Of a stretch of DNA of 64,000 nt, positions 25,237-34,778 are shown one piece after another (the stretch's first letter is position 1; every line of letters starts with the position of its first letter). Location of the stretch: contig NZ_CP109442.1 in the NCBI RefSeq assembly GCF_036227205.1, positions 8,370,001 to 8,434,000 on the forward strand, given 5' to 3'. The translations under genes were made by a program, and so were the position numbers. The DNA comes from Amycolatopsis sp. NBC_01480. Lineage in GTDB: Bacteria; Actinomycetota; Actinomycetes; Mycobacteriales; Pseudonocardiaceae. Below the pieces are notes generated by a model that worked only from the letters and a program-made list of their open reading frames with translations, did not search any database and was not told the DNA's origin.

Positions 25237-26783
25237 CCGAGCTTGAAACGACCGAGCTTGAAACGACGGAGCTGCTCGGCATGCGCGGGATCACCAAGAC
25301 CTTCCCCGGGGTCACCGCGCTCGCCGACGTCACCCTTTCCGTGCGCCGCGGGGAGATCCACGCGATTTGCGGGGAGAACGGCGCCGGGAAGTCGACGTTG
25401 ATGAAGGTGCTCTCCGGCGTGCACCCGCAGGGCAGCTACGACGGCGAGATCCGGTTCGACGGCGAGCTGTGCCAGTTCGGCTCGGTGCGCGACAGCGAGC
25501 GCCGGGGGATCGTGATCATCCACCAGGAGCTGGCGCTGTGCGGGCAGCTTTCGATCGCGGAGAACATCTTCCTGGGCAACGAGCGGGCGCGGCGCGGGTT
25601 CGTCGACTGGAACCGCACCAACCACGAGGCCGCCGCGCTGCTGCGGCGGGTCGGGCTCGCGGAGGCCCCGGTGACGCCGGTGCGTGACCTCGGCGTCGGC
25701 AAGCAGCAGCTGGTGGAGATCGCGAAGGCGCTGTCGAAGCAGGTGCGGCTGCTCATCCTGGACGAGCCGACGGCGGCGCTGAACGACGATGACTCCGCGC
25801 ACCTGCTCGACCTGCTGCGGGGGCTGCGCGAGGACGGCGTCACGTCGGTGATCATCTCCCACAAGCTCGGCGAGGTGATCGCGATCGCCGACACCGTCAC
25901 GATCCTGCGCGACGGCCGCACGATCGACACCCTCGACGCGGCTGGCCTGACCGAGGAGCGCCTGATCACCGGCATGGTCGGGCGCGACCTCGAGCACCGC
26001 TTCCCACCGCGCGAGCCCGACATCGGCGAGGAGGTACTGCGGATCGAGGACTGGACGGTGCACAGCCCGACCCAGCCGGGCCGGGTCGTGGTCGACCGCG
26101 CCAACCTGACGCTGCGGCGCGGGGAGGTGGTCGGCCTGGCCGGGCTGATGGGCGCGGGCCGGACCGAGCTGGCGATGAGCGTGTTCGGCCGCTCCTACGG
26201 CACCGGCATCTCCGGCCGGCTGGTGAAGGACGGCGTGCCGATCGAGGTGCGGTCGGTCCGCGACGCGGTCCGGCACGGCCTCGCGTACGCCACCGAGGAC
26301 CGCAAGCGCTACGGCCTGAACCTGATCGAAGACGTCCAGCGCAACGTCTCGGCGGCCGGGCTGCCGAAGCTGGCGCGCCGCGGCTGGGTGAACGAGCCCG
26401 CCGAGCACGACACCGCCGCGCGGTTCCGGCGGGACCTGCGGATCAAGGCGCCGAGCGTGCGCAGCGTGACCGGGAAGCTCTCGGGCGGCAACCAGCAGAA
26501 GGTGGTGCTGGCCAAGTGGATCTTCACCGACCCGGACGTGCTGATCCTCGACGAGCCGACCCGCGGCATCGACGTCGGCGCGAAGTTCGAGATCTACTCG
26601 ATCATCAACTCCCTTGCCGCGCAAGGGAAAGCGATCCTGGTGATCAGCTCCGAGCTGCCGGAGCTGCTTGGCCTGTGCGACCGGATCTACGCGCTGTCCG
26701 CGGGCCGGGTGACCGGTGAGGCCACCCGCGAGCAAGCCTCCCAGGAACTGCTGATGCAGTACATGACGAAGGAACGGCAATGA
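25233..26783 (+). CDS. mmsA: Multiple monosaccharide ABC transporter, ATP-binding protein
   Basis: Tandem ABC ATPase of 516 residues energising sugar import. The first nucleotide-binding domain has Walker [10 protein letters not shown] (47-55), signature LGVGKQQL and Walker [12 protein letters not shown]. The second has the degenerate N-terminal motif [10 protein letters not shown], signature LSGGNQQK and Walker [12 protein letters not shown]. This is the usual sugar-CUT2 arrangement. The N-terminus is odd: the codons for TELET are tandemly repeated (15-bp unit at 25236-25265). The ATG overlaps chvE by 4 bp. Confidence 0.94.
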   Translation: MTELETTELETTELLGMRGITKTFPGVTALADVTLSVRRGEIHAICGENGAGKSTLMKVLSGVHPQGSYDGEIRFDGELCQFGSVRDSERRGIVIIHQELALCGQLSIAENIFLGNERARRGFVDWNRTNHEAAALLRRVGLAEAPVTPVRDLGVGKQQLVEIAKALSKQVRLLILDEPTAALNDDDSAHLLDLLRGLREDGVTSVIISHKLGEVIAIADTVTILRDGRTIDTLDAAGLTEERLITGMVGRDLEHRFPPREPDIGEEVLRIEDWTVHSPTQPGRVVVDRANLTLRRGEVVGLAGLMGAGRTELAMSVFGRSYGTGISGRLVKDGVPIEVRSVRDAVRHGLAYATEDRKRYGLNLIEDVQRNVSAAGLPKLARRGWVNEPAEHDTAARFRRDLRIKAPSVRSVTGKLSGGNQQKVVLAKWIFTDPDVLILDEPTRGIDVGAKFEIYSIINSLAAQGKAILVISSELPELLGLCDRIYALSAGRVTGEATREQASQELLMQYMTKERQ

Positions 26784-28003
26784 CTGCAACGGACACGGCC
26801 CGGCCCGCCGCGCCCCCGGGCGCCGCCCCCGCGCGGCGGATCTCGATCAACCCGCGCCAGAGCGGGATCTACGTCGCCTTCGCGCTGATCGTGGTGCTGT
26901 TCGAGGTGCTCACCGGCGGCGCGCTGCTGGAGCCGCAGAACATCTCGAACATCATCGTGCAGAACTCCTACGTGCTGATCCTGGCGGTCGGCATGATCCT
27001 GGTGATCATCTCCGGGCACATCGACCTGTCCGCCGGGTCCGTGGTGGCGATGACCGGCGCGGTCTCCGCGGTGCTGATGGTGAACCTGCACGTGCCGTGG
27101 CCGATCGCGGTGCTGATCACCCTGGTCACCGGCGCGTTGATCGGCGCATGGCAGGGCTACTGGGTCGCCTACTTCGGCATCCCGGCGTTCATCGTGACGC
27201 TGGCCGGGATGCTGGCGTTCCGTGCGCTCACCCTGACCGTGCTGGGCAACCAGGGCATCGGCCCGTTCCCCGACGCGATCCGCACCCTGTCCAACGGCTT
27301 CACCGACGGCTACCTCGGTAACATCGGGCTCGGCCCGCTCGGCGGCGCCGACCTGCTCAGCCTGCTGGCCGGCGTGGTCGCGGTCGCCGCCATCGCCGTC
27401 ACCCAGCAGCGCAAGCGCTCCGCGCGGCTCGGTTACGGCCAGGAGGTCGACCCGTACCCGGTGTTCGTCGCGAAGGTGGCCGGGGCCGCGATCCTGGTGC
27501 TCGCCGTGGTCGTGCAGCTGGCGCGGTTCAAGAACCTGCCGTGGGTGCTGATCCTGCTGGCCGTGCTGGTGGTCGGCTACTCGCTGGTGGCGGGCCGCTC
27601 GGTGTTCGGCCGGCACGTCTACGCGGTCGGCGGCAACCTCCAGGCGGCGACGCTGTCCGGGATCAAGGTCAAATCGGTGACGTTCTGGATCTTCGTGAAC
27701 ATGGGCGTGCTGGCCGCGCTCGCGGGGATCATCTTCGCCGGGCGGCTCAACCAGGCCGGGCCGACGGCGGGCGTGAACTTCGAGCTCGACGCGATCGCCG
27801 CCGCGTTCATCGGCGGCGCGGCCGTGCAGGGCGGCGTCGGCAAGGTGGTCGGCGCGATCACCGGCGGCCTGATCATGGCGGTGATCAACAACGGCATGTC
27901 CCTGATCGGCGCCCCGAGCGAGCGCGTGATGCTGGTCAAGGGGATCGTGCTGCTGGCCGCCGTGGCCTACGACATCTGGACCAAGCGGCGGGGGACCGCC
28001 TGA
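26780..28003 (+). CDS. mmsB: Multiple monosaccharide ABC transporter, permease
   Basis: CUT2-type permease of 407 residues with about 9-10 membrane segments. The region [24 protein letters not shown] is the permease signature near residue 80, and [22 protein letters not shown] lies in the last third. It forms the membrane channel for the ChvE/MmsA importer. The N-terminal 28 residues are Pro/Ala/Arg-rich and cytoplasmic. The ATG overlaps mmsA by 4 bp. It is the last gene of the arabinose cluster; a long palindrome follows after 14 bp. Confidence 0.94.
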   Translation: MTATDTARPAAPPGAAPARRISINPRQSGIYVAFALIVVLFEVLTGGALLEPQNISNIIVQNSYVLILAVGMILVIISGHIDLSAGSVVAMTGAVSAVLMVNLHVPWPIAVLITLVTGALIGAWQGYWVAYFGIPAFIVTLAGMLAFRALTLTVLGNQGIGPFPDAIRTLSNGFTDGYLGNIGLGPLGGADLLSLLAGVVAVAAIAVTQQRKRSARLGYGQEVDPYPVFVAKVAGAAILVLAVVVQLARFKNLPWVLILLAVLVVGYSLVAGRSVFGRHVYAVGGNLQAATLSGIKVKSVTFWIFVNMGVLAALAGIIFAGRLNQAGPTAGVNFELDAIAAAFIGGAAVQGGVGKVVGAITGGLIMAVINNGMSLIGAPSERVMLVKGIVLLAAVAYDIWTKRRGTA

Positions 28004-28017
28004 GTCACACCCGCGCG

Positions 28018-28066
28018 CTTTTCGCGACAACCTGTCGTAAAGTTAACGACAGGTTGTCGCGAAAAG
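28018..28066. promoter_or_regulatory. Perfect 21-bp inverted repeat: double TetR-type operator
   Basis: Arms at 28018-28038 and 28046-28066 are perfect reverse complements around AAAGTTA. Each arm holds its own dyad (CGACAACCTGTCG and CGACAGGTTGTCG), giving two 13-bp operators. TAAAGT at 28038-28043, between the dyads, is a plausible -10. The right arm runs into AAAAGGAG, the ribosome-binding site of the SDR gene at 28079. The likely ligand-binding protein is the TetR at 28958. Confidence 0.8.
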
Positions 28067-28078
28067 GAGTGTGGCGTC

Positions 28079-28927
28079 ATGGCCCAGCAGCTGATTGTCG
28101 TGACCGGAGCGTCGACGGGGATGGGTGCCTCGGCCGCCCGGGAGCTGGCTCGGCGGGGCTTTCACGTCCTGGCCGGGGTGCGGCGCGACCCCGACGCCTT
28201 CCGGGCGCCCGGCATCGAGCCGGTCCTGCTCGACATCACCGAGCCCGGGCAGGTGGCGGCGCTCGCCGCGCGGGTGGCCGACGATCCGCGCGAGCTGCAC
28301 GCTGTCGTCAACAACGCGGGCATCCAGGTGAACGCGCCGGTCGAAGCCCTGCCAATGGCGGAGTGGCGGCGGGTGTTCGAGGTCAACCTGTTCGGGCACA
28401 TCGCCGTCACCCAGGCGCTTCTGCCCGCGTTGCTGCGCAGCCGGGGCCGGGTGGTCAACATCAGCTCGGTCGGGGGCAAGGCCGCGATGCCCACGTACGG
28501 CGCGTACGCCGGGGCGAAGTTCGCGCTGGAGGCGGTCAGCGATTCGCTGCGCCGGGAGGTCGAGCCGCTGGGCGTGCGGGTGGTTGTGGTCGAGCCCGGC
28601 GGCGTCCGCACGGAGATGGCCGCGCGCGGCGTCGCGACGGCGAACCGCCTGGCCACCGGGATGACGCCCGAGCAGGACGCCCGTTACGGCCGTCTGGTCC
28701 AGGCGATCAACTCGCTGATGTCGTCCGGCACCGAGTCGGGTCTGACCGCCGACGCCGCCGCCCGGGTGATCGCGAAGGCAGTGATGGCCCGAAAGCCGCG
28801 CACCCGCTACACGATCGGCCGCGACGCCGCCCTGATCACCCGCCTGACCCGGGTGCTGCCGGATCGCGCGCTCGACCGCGTCATCGCCGCCGGCGTGCGC
28901 CGCCACTACCCGGCGGCCACGGCGTGA
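28079..28927 (+). CDS. SDR family oxidoreductase
   Basis: Short-chain dehydrogenase of 282 residues. The cofactor motif is TGASTGMGASAA (about 10-21), followed by NNAGIQVNAPVE, the ISSVGGKAAMPTYGAYAGAKFALE catalytic region with YxxxK, and VEPGGVRTEM after the substrate loop. It resembles retinol-dehydrogenase-like SDRs. The ATG has AAAAGGAG 10 bp upstream. It is co-transcribed with the TetR gene 30 bp downstream and is under a double-dyad operator, so it is probably induced by the TetR ligand (inference). Confidence 0.9.
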   Translation: MAQQLIVVTGASTGMGASAARELARRGFHVLAGVRRDPDAFRAPGIEPVLLDITEPGQVAALAARVADDPRELHAVVNNAGIQVNAPVEALPMAEWRRVFEVNLFGHIAVTQALLPALLRSRGRVVNISSVGGKAAMPTYGAYAGAKFALEAVSDSLRREVEPLGVRVVVVEPGGVRTEMAARGVATANRLATGMTPEQDARYGRLVQAINSLMSSGTESGLTADAAARVIAKAVMARKPRTRYTIGRDAALITRLTRVLPDRALDRVIAAGVRRHYPAATA

Positions 28928-28957
28928 CCCGCGGCTGCGGTCGGGGAGGATGAGCGG

Positions 28958-29554
28958 ATGCCGCGGATCCGGGGCGCCAGCATCGGCGAGCACCACGAGA
29001 TGGTGTGGGCCGACCTCGCCGAAGCGATGCGGCAGCTGCTGCAGGAGCGCGACTACGAATCGATCACCATGGGCCACATCGCGGCCCGGTCCGGGCTCGC
29101 GCGCAACACGCTGTACAACTACGGCCGCGACAAGCACGCGCTGGCACTGGCGCTGACCGAGCGGGCGGGCCGTCCCACCGTCGAGCAGGTGGCCGCGATC
29201 GCCGCGCGGTCGGCGGACCCGGCGGCCTCGCGGCTCGGGGAGATCGTCGAGGCGGTACTGGCGGCGTTCACCGACCCGGTTGTGCAGCTGATGTTCCGGA
29301 CGAGTGCCTCGCCGCCGTCCGAGCAGGGCCCCGGCAGCCCGTTCCACGAGATCGTGGCCGAGGTGGAGAACGTCGTCCAGGACGGCATTTCACGCGGGGA
29401 GTTCCGCGACGTCCGCGACGTGCGCCTCGCGGTGGAACTGCTGTCGGGCGTCATGCGCGCGGGCGCGGAACGACTCGGCCGGGACCCGGCCGCCTTGAAG
29501 GCCACGGTCCGCGCGGCGCGGGAGATCGTCCTCGCGTCCCTCACCCCCGCTTGA
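28958..29554 (+). CDS. TetR-family regulator of the SDR operon
   Basis: Regulator of 198 residues with an N-terminal HTH (about 16-62: SITMGHIAARSGLARNTLYNYGRDKHALALAL). The recognition helix is followed by NYGRDKHA rather than the common HFxxKEE. The ATG follows GGGAGG by about 9 bp. It lies downstream of the SDR on the same strand, so it would repress its own operon through the paired CGACA-N3-TGTCG dyads at 28018-28066. Confidence 0.87.
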   Translation: MPRIRGASIGEHHEMVWADLAEAMRQLLQERDYESITMGHIAARSGLARNTLYNYGRDKHALALALTERAGRPTVEQVAAIAARSADPAASRLGEIVEAVLAAFTDPVVQLMFRTSASPPSEQGPGSPFHEIVAEVENVVQDGISRGEFRDVRDVRLAVELLSGVMRAGAERLGRDPAALKATVRAAREIVLASLTPA

Positions 29555-29613
29555 GCCTTACGCCGACAGCAAAACCTCTCGTCGGGCCGTCCGGCGGCCG
29601 GTAGACCTGAGGC

Positions 29614-30276
29614 ATGCGGGCACGCTACGACGAGATCGCCGACTGGTACGAGCTGGAGTTCCTTGCCGGGCAAGGCGAAGACGACCCGTTGGAGGTCGGA
29701 CTCGCGCTGACGACGCTGCTCGGCCCCGGCAGCGGGCCGTGCCTGGAGATCGGCTGCGGCACGGGCGTGCACGCCGAAACGGTGCGGGCGCTCGGCCGTA
29801 CCCCGGTGGGCGTCGACCTGTCCGGCGAGATGCTGCGCTACGCGAAACCGCGGCTGCCCGTCGCCCGCGCGAACGCCGAGCGCCTTCCCCTGCGCGACGC
29901 CTCGGTGCCCGCGGCAGTCGCGGTCCTCGTGCACACCGATATGCCCGGCTATCCGGACGTGGTGCGCGAAGCCGCGCGGGTGCTGGAGCCCGGCGGCGTG
30001 TTCGTCCACATCGGAGTGCACCCGTGTTTCTGCGGCGGTTTCGCCGACCGGTCGGACCCGGCCGCGCTGGTCGTGCGCCGTGGGTACCGCGAAAGCGGGT
30101 GGACGACCGACTCCTGGACCGACCAGGGCCTGCGCGACAAGGTGGGCGCCGCGCACTGGCCGTTGCCGGACCTGCTGTCGATGTTCCTCGACGCCGGCCT
30201 CGTCCTCGACGGCTTCACCGAAGGCGGCGGCGACAGCCCGCTCCAGCTCTCCATCCGCGCACGTAAAAGCTCGTGA
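29614..30276 (+). CDS. Class I SAM-dependent methyltransferase
   Basis: Methyltransferase of 220 residues with motif I LEIGCGTGVHAETV (about 43-56), motif II VGVDLSGEMLRYAKPR and post-motif EPGGVFVHIGVHPCFCGG. It is a UbiE/Coq5-like small-molecule methyltransferase with unknown acceptor. The last codons (K-S-S-stop) are encoded by the left edge of the 46-bp palindrome, whose CTCGTGAG supplies the TGA. This shows that the repeat was placed at, or has reshaped, the end of the gene. Confidence 0.87.
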   Translation: MRARYDEIADWYELEFLAGQGEDDPLEVGLALTTLLGPGSGPCLEIGCGTGVHAETVRALGRTPVGVDLSGEMLRYAKPRLPVARANAERLPLRDASVPAAVAVLVHTDMPGYPDVVREAARVLEPGGVFVHIGVHPCFCGGFADRSDPAALVVRRGYRESGWTTDSWTDQGLRDKVGAAHWPLPDLLSMFLDAGLVLDGFTEGGGDSPLQLSIRARKSS

Positions 30277-30315
30277 GTGTTTATGCCGGTTAGAACCGTC
30301 ATAAACACTCACGAG
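30270..30315. repeat. 46-bp dispersed palindrome, copy 2
   Basis: Arms CTCGTGAGTGTTTATG and CATAAACACTCACGAG are perfect over 16 bp, with the inner hairpin CGGTT-AG-AACCG. It is the same element as 2719-2764 and again sits between two convergent genes. It carries the stop codon of the methyltransferase and lies 6 bp from the rox stop. Confidence 0.88.
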
Positions 30316-30321
30316 TCCTTG

Positions 30322-31821
<1,500 letters not shown>

Positions 31822-31827
31822 TCACGG

Positions 31828-31845
31828 GGGTCTTGCCACAAGCCC
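31828..31845. promoter_or_regulatory. RAE-like inverted repeat of rifamycin-responsive genes
   Basis: GGGTCTTG-CCA-CAAGCCC: two GGG/CTTG half-sites around a short centre. From memory, the rifampicin-associated element found before rox, arr, rph and helR genes is a 19-bp inverted repeat with CTTG and CAAG cores flanked by G/C runs, which this matches except for one inserted T. It lies about 65 bp upstream of the rox start. Confidence 0.65.
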
Positions 31846-31861
31846 TGGGGTGCGCTATAAG
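31833..31861 (+). promoter_or_regulatory. Sigma-70-like promoter inside the RAE, pointing away from rox
   Basis: TTGCCA (31833-31838), 17 bp, TATAAG (31856-31861). Both hexamers and the spacing are near optimal, and the -35 is part of the RAE-like repeat. No plus-strand gene starts before 32461, and a hairpin with a T-tract follows within 30 bp. Confidence 0.5.
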
Positions 31862-31870
31862 TTGGGAGAG

Positions 31871-31895
31871 GCGGGGGGAACTCCCCGCATTTTGT
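31871..31895. terminator. Intrinsic terminator between rox leader and CGNR gene
   Basis: GCGGGG (31871-31876) pairs with CCCCGC (31883-31888), followed on the plus strand by ATTTTGT. As a terminator it fits plus-strand transcription best, but the hairpin could also end the CGNR transcript coming from the other side. Confidence 0.6.
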
Positions 31896-31910
31896 CCCGT
31901 GTGGACGGAC

Positions 31911-32435
31911 CTAGGCGCTGACTTGGCGCGCGCGGTGCTCGGCCACGGCGACCCGCGTCCCGCACCGCGTGGAGCAGTAACGACGACGGCCGTTTCGTGA
32001 GGTGTCCACGTACGCGACCCCGCAGCCCTCGCGGGCACACAGCCCGAGCCGGTCCGGCTCCTCGCACACCAGGTGCGCCAGACCTCCCGCGGTGTACCCG
32101 TACACGCGCTCCACGCGCCCTGCGGCCTCGCTTGAGTAATGCAGGTGCGGCGGCTTGCCGTCGTGACGCGAGATGTACGGGCGGCAGGCCGCGGTGGTGA
32201 GCAGGTCGTTCACCAGGTCGACGCGCTCGGCGGGCCGGGCGCCGAACACCTGCCACAGCCGCCGGCCCCACGCCAGAATGCGCACGGCCTCGTCGTCGGT
32301 GACCTCGGTCAACGACATGGAGTGGGTACGCGCGATCGCCAGGACCTCGGCGGCGCCGGCGTCCGGTCGCAGGCTCAAGGTGGCCAGGTCGGCGGCCACT
32401 TGGGCGCCCGACCCGCCGTAAGGGTTGAAGTGCAC
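31911..32435 (-). CDS. CGNR zinc-finger (ABATE domain) protein
   Basis: Putative DNA-binding regulator of 174 residues. It has an N-terminal ABATE-type stress domain (HFNPYGGSGAQVAADLATL to about residue 120) and a C-terminal CGNR-type zinc finger: LCAREGCGVAYVDTSRNGRR then YCSTRCGTRVAVAEHR. The finger's usual CGxx is kept as two cysteine pairs. I prefer GTG 32435, which gives the family N-terminus VHFNPYGG and leaves room for the divergent zinc-ribbon gene; ATG 32462 would overlap that gene's start. The function of the family is unknown. Confidence 0.82.
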   Translation of the reverse strand: MHFNPYGGSGAQVAADLATLSLRPDAGAAEVLAIARTHSMSLTEVTDDEAVRILAWGRRLWQVFGARPAERVDLVNDLLTTAACRPYISRHDGKPPHLHYSSEAAGRVERVYGYTAGGLAHLVCEEPDRLGLCAREGCGVAYVDTSRNGRRRYCSTRCGTRVAVAEHRARQVSA

Positions 32436-32460
32436 TGACTCATTACAGCATGCTCGGGGC

Positions 32461-32634
32461 ATGGAAGAAAACCACTGCCCCCGCTGCGGCTGGCCACTGG
32501 TCGAGCTGCCCGCCTCCGCGACCGTCCCCGGCTCGGCCGGCAGCCGCGCCGACTACGTGCGCTGCATTTGCGGCAGCTGGCTCGCCCGCGTGAACGGCGT
32601 TGTGGTCGGTGCGACCCGCCCCGTGAGCAGGTGA
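32461..32634 (+). CDS. Small zinc-ribbon protein
   Basis: 57-residue protein with MEENHCPRCGWPLVELP at the start and YVRCICGSWLARVNG after 30 residues, so four cysteines as CxxC and CxC form a single zinc ribbon. It is divergent from the CGNR gene with 25 bp between starts, a layout suggesting shared control. There is no clear ribosome-binding site. The function is unknown; small zinc ribbons of this kind often bind nucleic acid or act as protein adaptors. Confidence 0.55.
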   Translation: MEENHCPRCGWPLVELPASATVPGSAGSRADYVRCICGSWLARVNGVVVGATRPVSR

Positions 32635-32637
32635 GGA

Positions 32638-33543
32638 TCAGCCCCAGTGCCGGACGAGCCAATCCAGGATCCGGCCCGGGTACAGCTGAAAGTGCCGGTA
32701 GCCGTCCCAGCGGCGAGTGGTGCCGTGGATCCAGGACAGCTCCTTCGGCACGTCCGCGGGGATGGCGTCGAAAACCGCCTGGACGTCGGACGGCCTGGTC
32801 ATGAGGTCGTCGCGGACCTGGTAGACGAACGTCGGCACCCGGACGCTTCCGGCCGGGCCGACCGGGGACATCTCGTCGAGACTGAAACCGGTGCGGCGCC
32901 GGATGAGCCGGTCCAGCTCGGTCATCTGCCCGGCCGGGATGCCAAGCGCCGCCAGCCGTCGCTCCAGCAACGCCCGCGGCGACGCCGGCTGGCACGCGAC
33001 CAGGCACCGGACGTCCGCGAACTCGTGCGGGGCCCGCTGCATCGCGAAGAACGTCGCGTTGGCGCCCAGACATCGGCTGAACAGCGCGATTCCCGCGCCT
33101 CGCAGGTCGTCCCGCGAGCGCGCGTACCGCAGGGAACCCACGACGTCGCGTGATTCGAACCGGCCGCTGCTGGTCACGCCCCCGTCGGCGGCGCCGCTGA
33201 GGCCGAAGTTGCGCAGGTCGTACGCCAGCACGTGGTAACCGGCGGCGTGCAGGACCGCGAGGTCCAGAACCAGGTCGACCTCGATGTCGTTGCCGGTCCC
33301 GGCGTTCATCGACCGCCAGGGCACCAGGTGCGACGGCAGCCCCGAGCGGCTGAAGAACCGCGGGTGGTTGACGATCACGACCCCGGCTCCCGCGCGATCC
33401 GCCGGCACGAACCAGCCTTCGAGCGGAGTCCCGTCCTCGGCGGGGAACGTGACGTCCTCGAAGTCCAGTCCGTGGTCGGCGGGGGAGCGCAGCACCGGTG
33501 AGCGCGGCGAAAAGCTGAACCGGTCGGCGAGTGTGTCGAGCAT
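32638..33543 (-). CDS. Alpha/beta hydrolase with probable cysteine nucleophile
   Basis: Alpha/beta-hydrolase-fold protein of 301 residues. The oxyanion region is VIVNHPRFF, and the nucleophile elbow reads LFSRCLGANATFF, with Cys158 where the common GxSxG has Ser. Candidate acid and base are in TFVYQVRDD and GYRHFQLYPG. A Cys nucleophile occurs in dienelactone hydrolases, so the enzyme may be active. It starts 2 bp after the SDR stop on the same strand and closes the SnoaL-SDR-hydrolase operon opposite a LysR gene, suggesting catabolism of a cyclic ketone or lactone (inference). Confidence 0.82.
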   Translation of the reverse strand: MLDTLADRFSFSPRSPVLRSPADHGLDFEDVTFPAEDGTPLEGWFVPADRAGAGVVIVNHPRFFSRSGLPSHLVPWRSMNAGTGNDIEVDLVLDLAVLHAAGYHVLAYDLRNFGLSGAADGGVTSSGRFESRDVVGSLRYARSRDDLRGAGIALFSRCLGANATFFAMQRAPHEFADVRCLVACQPASPRALLERRLAALGIPAGQMTELDRLIRRRTGFSLDEMSPVGPAGSVRVPTFVYQVRDDLMTRPSDVQAVFDAIPADVPKELSWIHGTTRRWDGYRHFQLYPGRILDWLVRHWG

Positions 33544-33545
33544 GG

Positions 33546-34301
33546 TCAGGCCCCCGTACGCGTGACGCCGCCGTCGACGTGCAGGATCTGCGCGGTCATG
33601 AAATCGGCGTCGTCCGAGACCAGGAAAGCCAGCGCGTTGGCGAGATCTGCCGCGACCGACGGGCGTTTGATGGTCTGCAGCGCCGTCACCCGGGCGAAGA
33701 CCTCGTCGGCGGTCGGGCCGTTCGTCCGGGCACGGCCCCGGAAACCCTCGGTCGGCACCAGCCCGGGCGCGATCGCGTTGACCGTGATGCCGCTCTCGCC
33801 GAGTTCGTTGGCGAGCGCCCGGGTCAACGCGTGCACGGTGCCCTTGCTGGTCAGGTACACGAGGTCGCGATTCTGCGTGAGGGTGATGCCCGAGCCGGTG
33901 TTGACCACGCGACCCCACCCGGCGGCCCGCATCCCCGGCGCGAACGCCCGGGTGAACAGCAGGATCGCCTCGACGTTCACCGCCTGCACCCGGCGCCACA
34001 GCTCGATGGTCACGTGGTCGAGGTCGGCGACCGGGAAGATGCCGGCGTTGTTGACGAGGATGTCGCAGCGCCCGTACCGCTCGAGAACCGTCGCGGCCAC
34101 CGCGTCGATCTGCGGCGGATCGCTGATGTCGCACACCAGGCCCAGATGGTCGCCGCCCTCCAGTTCCCGCACGGCGTCCGACGGGTCGTTGATGTCGACC
34201 GCGACCACGTTCGCGCCGTCCGCGGCGAGCCGCCGGCAGTAGGCGTACCCGAGGCCCCGCGCCGCGCCGGTGACCAGCGCCGTTTTCCCGTCAAGCGCCA
34301 C
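33546..34301 (-). CDS. SDR family oxidoreductase
   Basis: Classical SDR of 251 residues with TGAARGLGYAYCRRLA near the N-terminus, VVAVDIND (Asp, so probably NAD-dependent), NNAGIFPVAD, and the NTGSGITLTQNRDLVYLTSKG catalytic segment with YxxxK. DGGVTRTGA at the C-terminus is normal for the family. Its start overlaps the SnoaL-like gene by 11 bp and its stop is 2 bp before the hydrolase start. It probably oxidises or reduces the carbonyl in the pathway of that operon. Confidence 0.9.
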   Translation of the reverse strand: MALDGKTALVTGAARGLGYAYCRRLAADGANVVAVDINDPSDAVRELEGGDHLGLVCDISDPPQIDAVAATVLERYGRCDILVNNAGIFPVADLDHVTIELWRRVQAVNVEAILLFTRAFAPGMRAAGWGRVVNTGSGITLTQNRDLVYLTSKGTVHALTRALANELGESGITVNAIAPGLVPTEGFRGRARTNGPTADEVFARVTALQTIKRPSVAADLANALAFLVSDDADFMTAQILHVDGGVTRTGA

Positions 34302-34707
34302 GGGTGAACTCCAGGCCGATCTGCTGCGCGATCCCGAAGTAGTCCTCCAGGTGCCAGGTCCGCACGATCCGGCCGTCGGCCACCTGGTGGAAGTCGGCCG
34401 CCCGGAACTCGACCGCGCGGCCGGTCCCTTCGACGCCGAGCAGCGGGCCGGTGTGCTTCGCGCGCGTGACCGCCCGCACCGCGACCCGGTCCCCGCTCAC
34501 GACGACGTCCTCGATCTCGGTCTCCAGCTCACCGAACGCGCTGCGGAGGTGGCTGATCGCCGCCTTCCACCCCTCCGGACCGCCGCCGGTGCGCAGCGGC
34601 GGGACGCTTTCCCAGTCGTCGGCGAGAGCGTCGTCGACCAACCCCGGGTCACCGGTGACGAGGGCCTGGTAGAAGCGGCGCACCGGGATTTCGTTGTCAG
34701 CAGGCAT
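34291..34707 (-). CDS. SnoaL-like/ester cyclase family protein
   Basis: NTF2-fold protein of 138 residues with the family segments RRFYQALVTGDPGLVDDALADDW, GPEGWKAAISHLRSAFGELE and HQVADGRIVRTWHLEDYFG. Related proteins are polyketide cyclases, ester cyclases or isomerases. The ATG at 34707 (MPADNEIPVR) is preferred to a start at 34731 that enters the promoter region. It is first in the three-gene operon and divergent from the LysR gene, 71 bp apart. Confidence 0.82.
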   Translation of the reverse strand: MPADNEIPVRRFYQALVTGDPGLVDDALADDWESVPPLRTGGGPEGWKAAISHLRSAFGELETEIEDVVVSGDRVAVRAVTRAKHTGPLLGVEGTGRAVEFRAADFHQVADGRIVRTWHLEDYFGIAQQIGLEFTRGA

Positions 34708-34746
34708 GAATCCCACGCTAGGGCTGGGCACCCTCAGTGATCAAAG

Positions 34747-34764
34747 ACCTGTTCCGGACCAGGT
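34747..34764. promoter_or_regulatory. LysR-type operator between divergent genes
   Basis: ACCTGTTCCGGACCAGGT is an 18-bp palindrome with one mismatched pair, centred about midway between the LysR gene (start 34779) and the SnoaL-like gene (start 34707). TACGAT, a candidate -10 for lysR, lies directly after it. Confidence 0.6.
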
Positions 34765-34778
34765 AATACGATCGAGGC

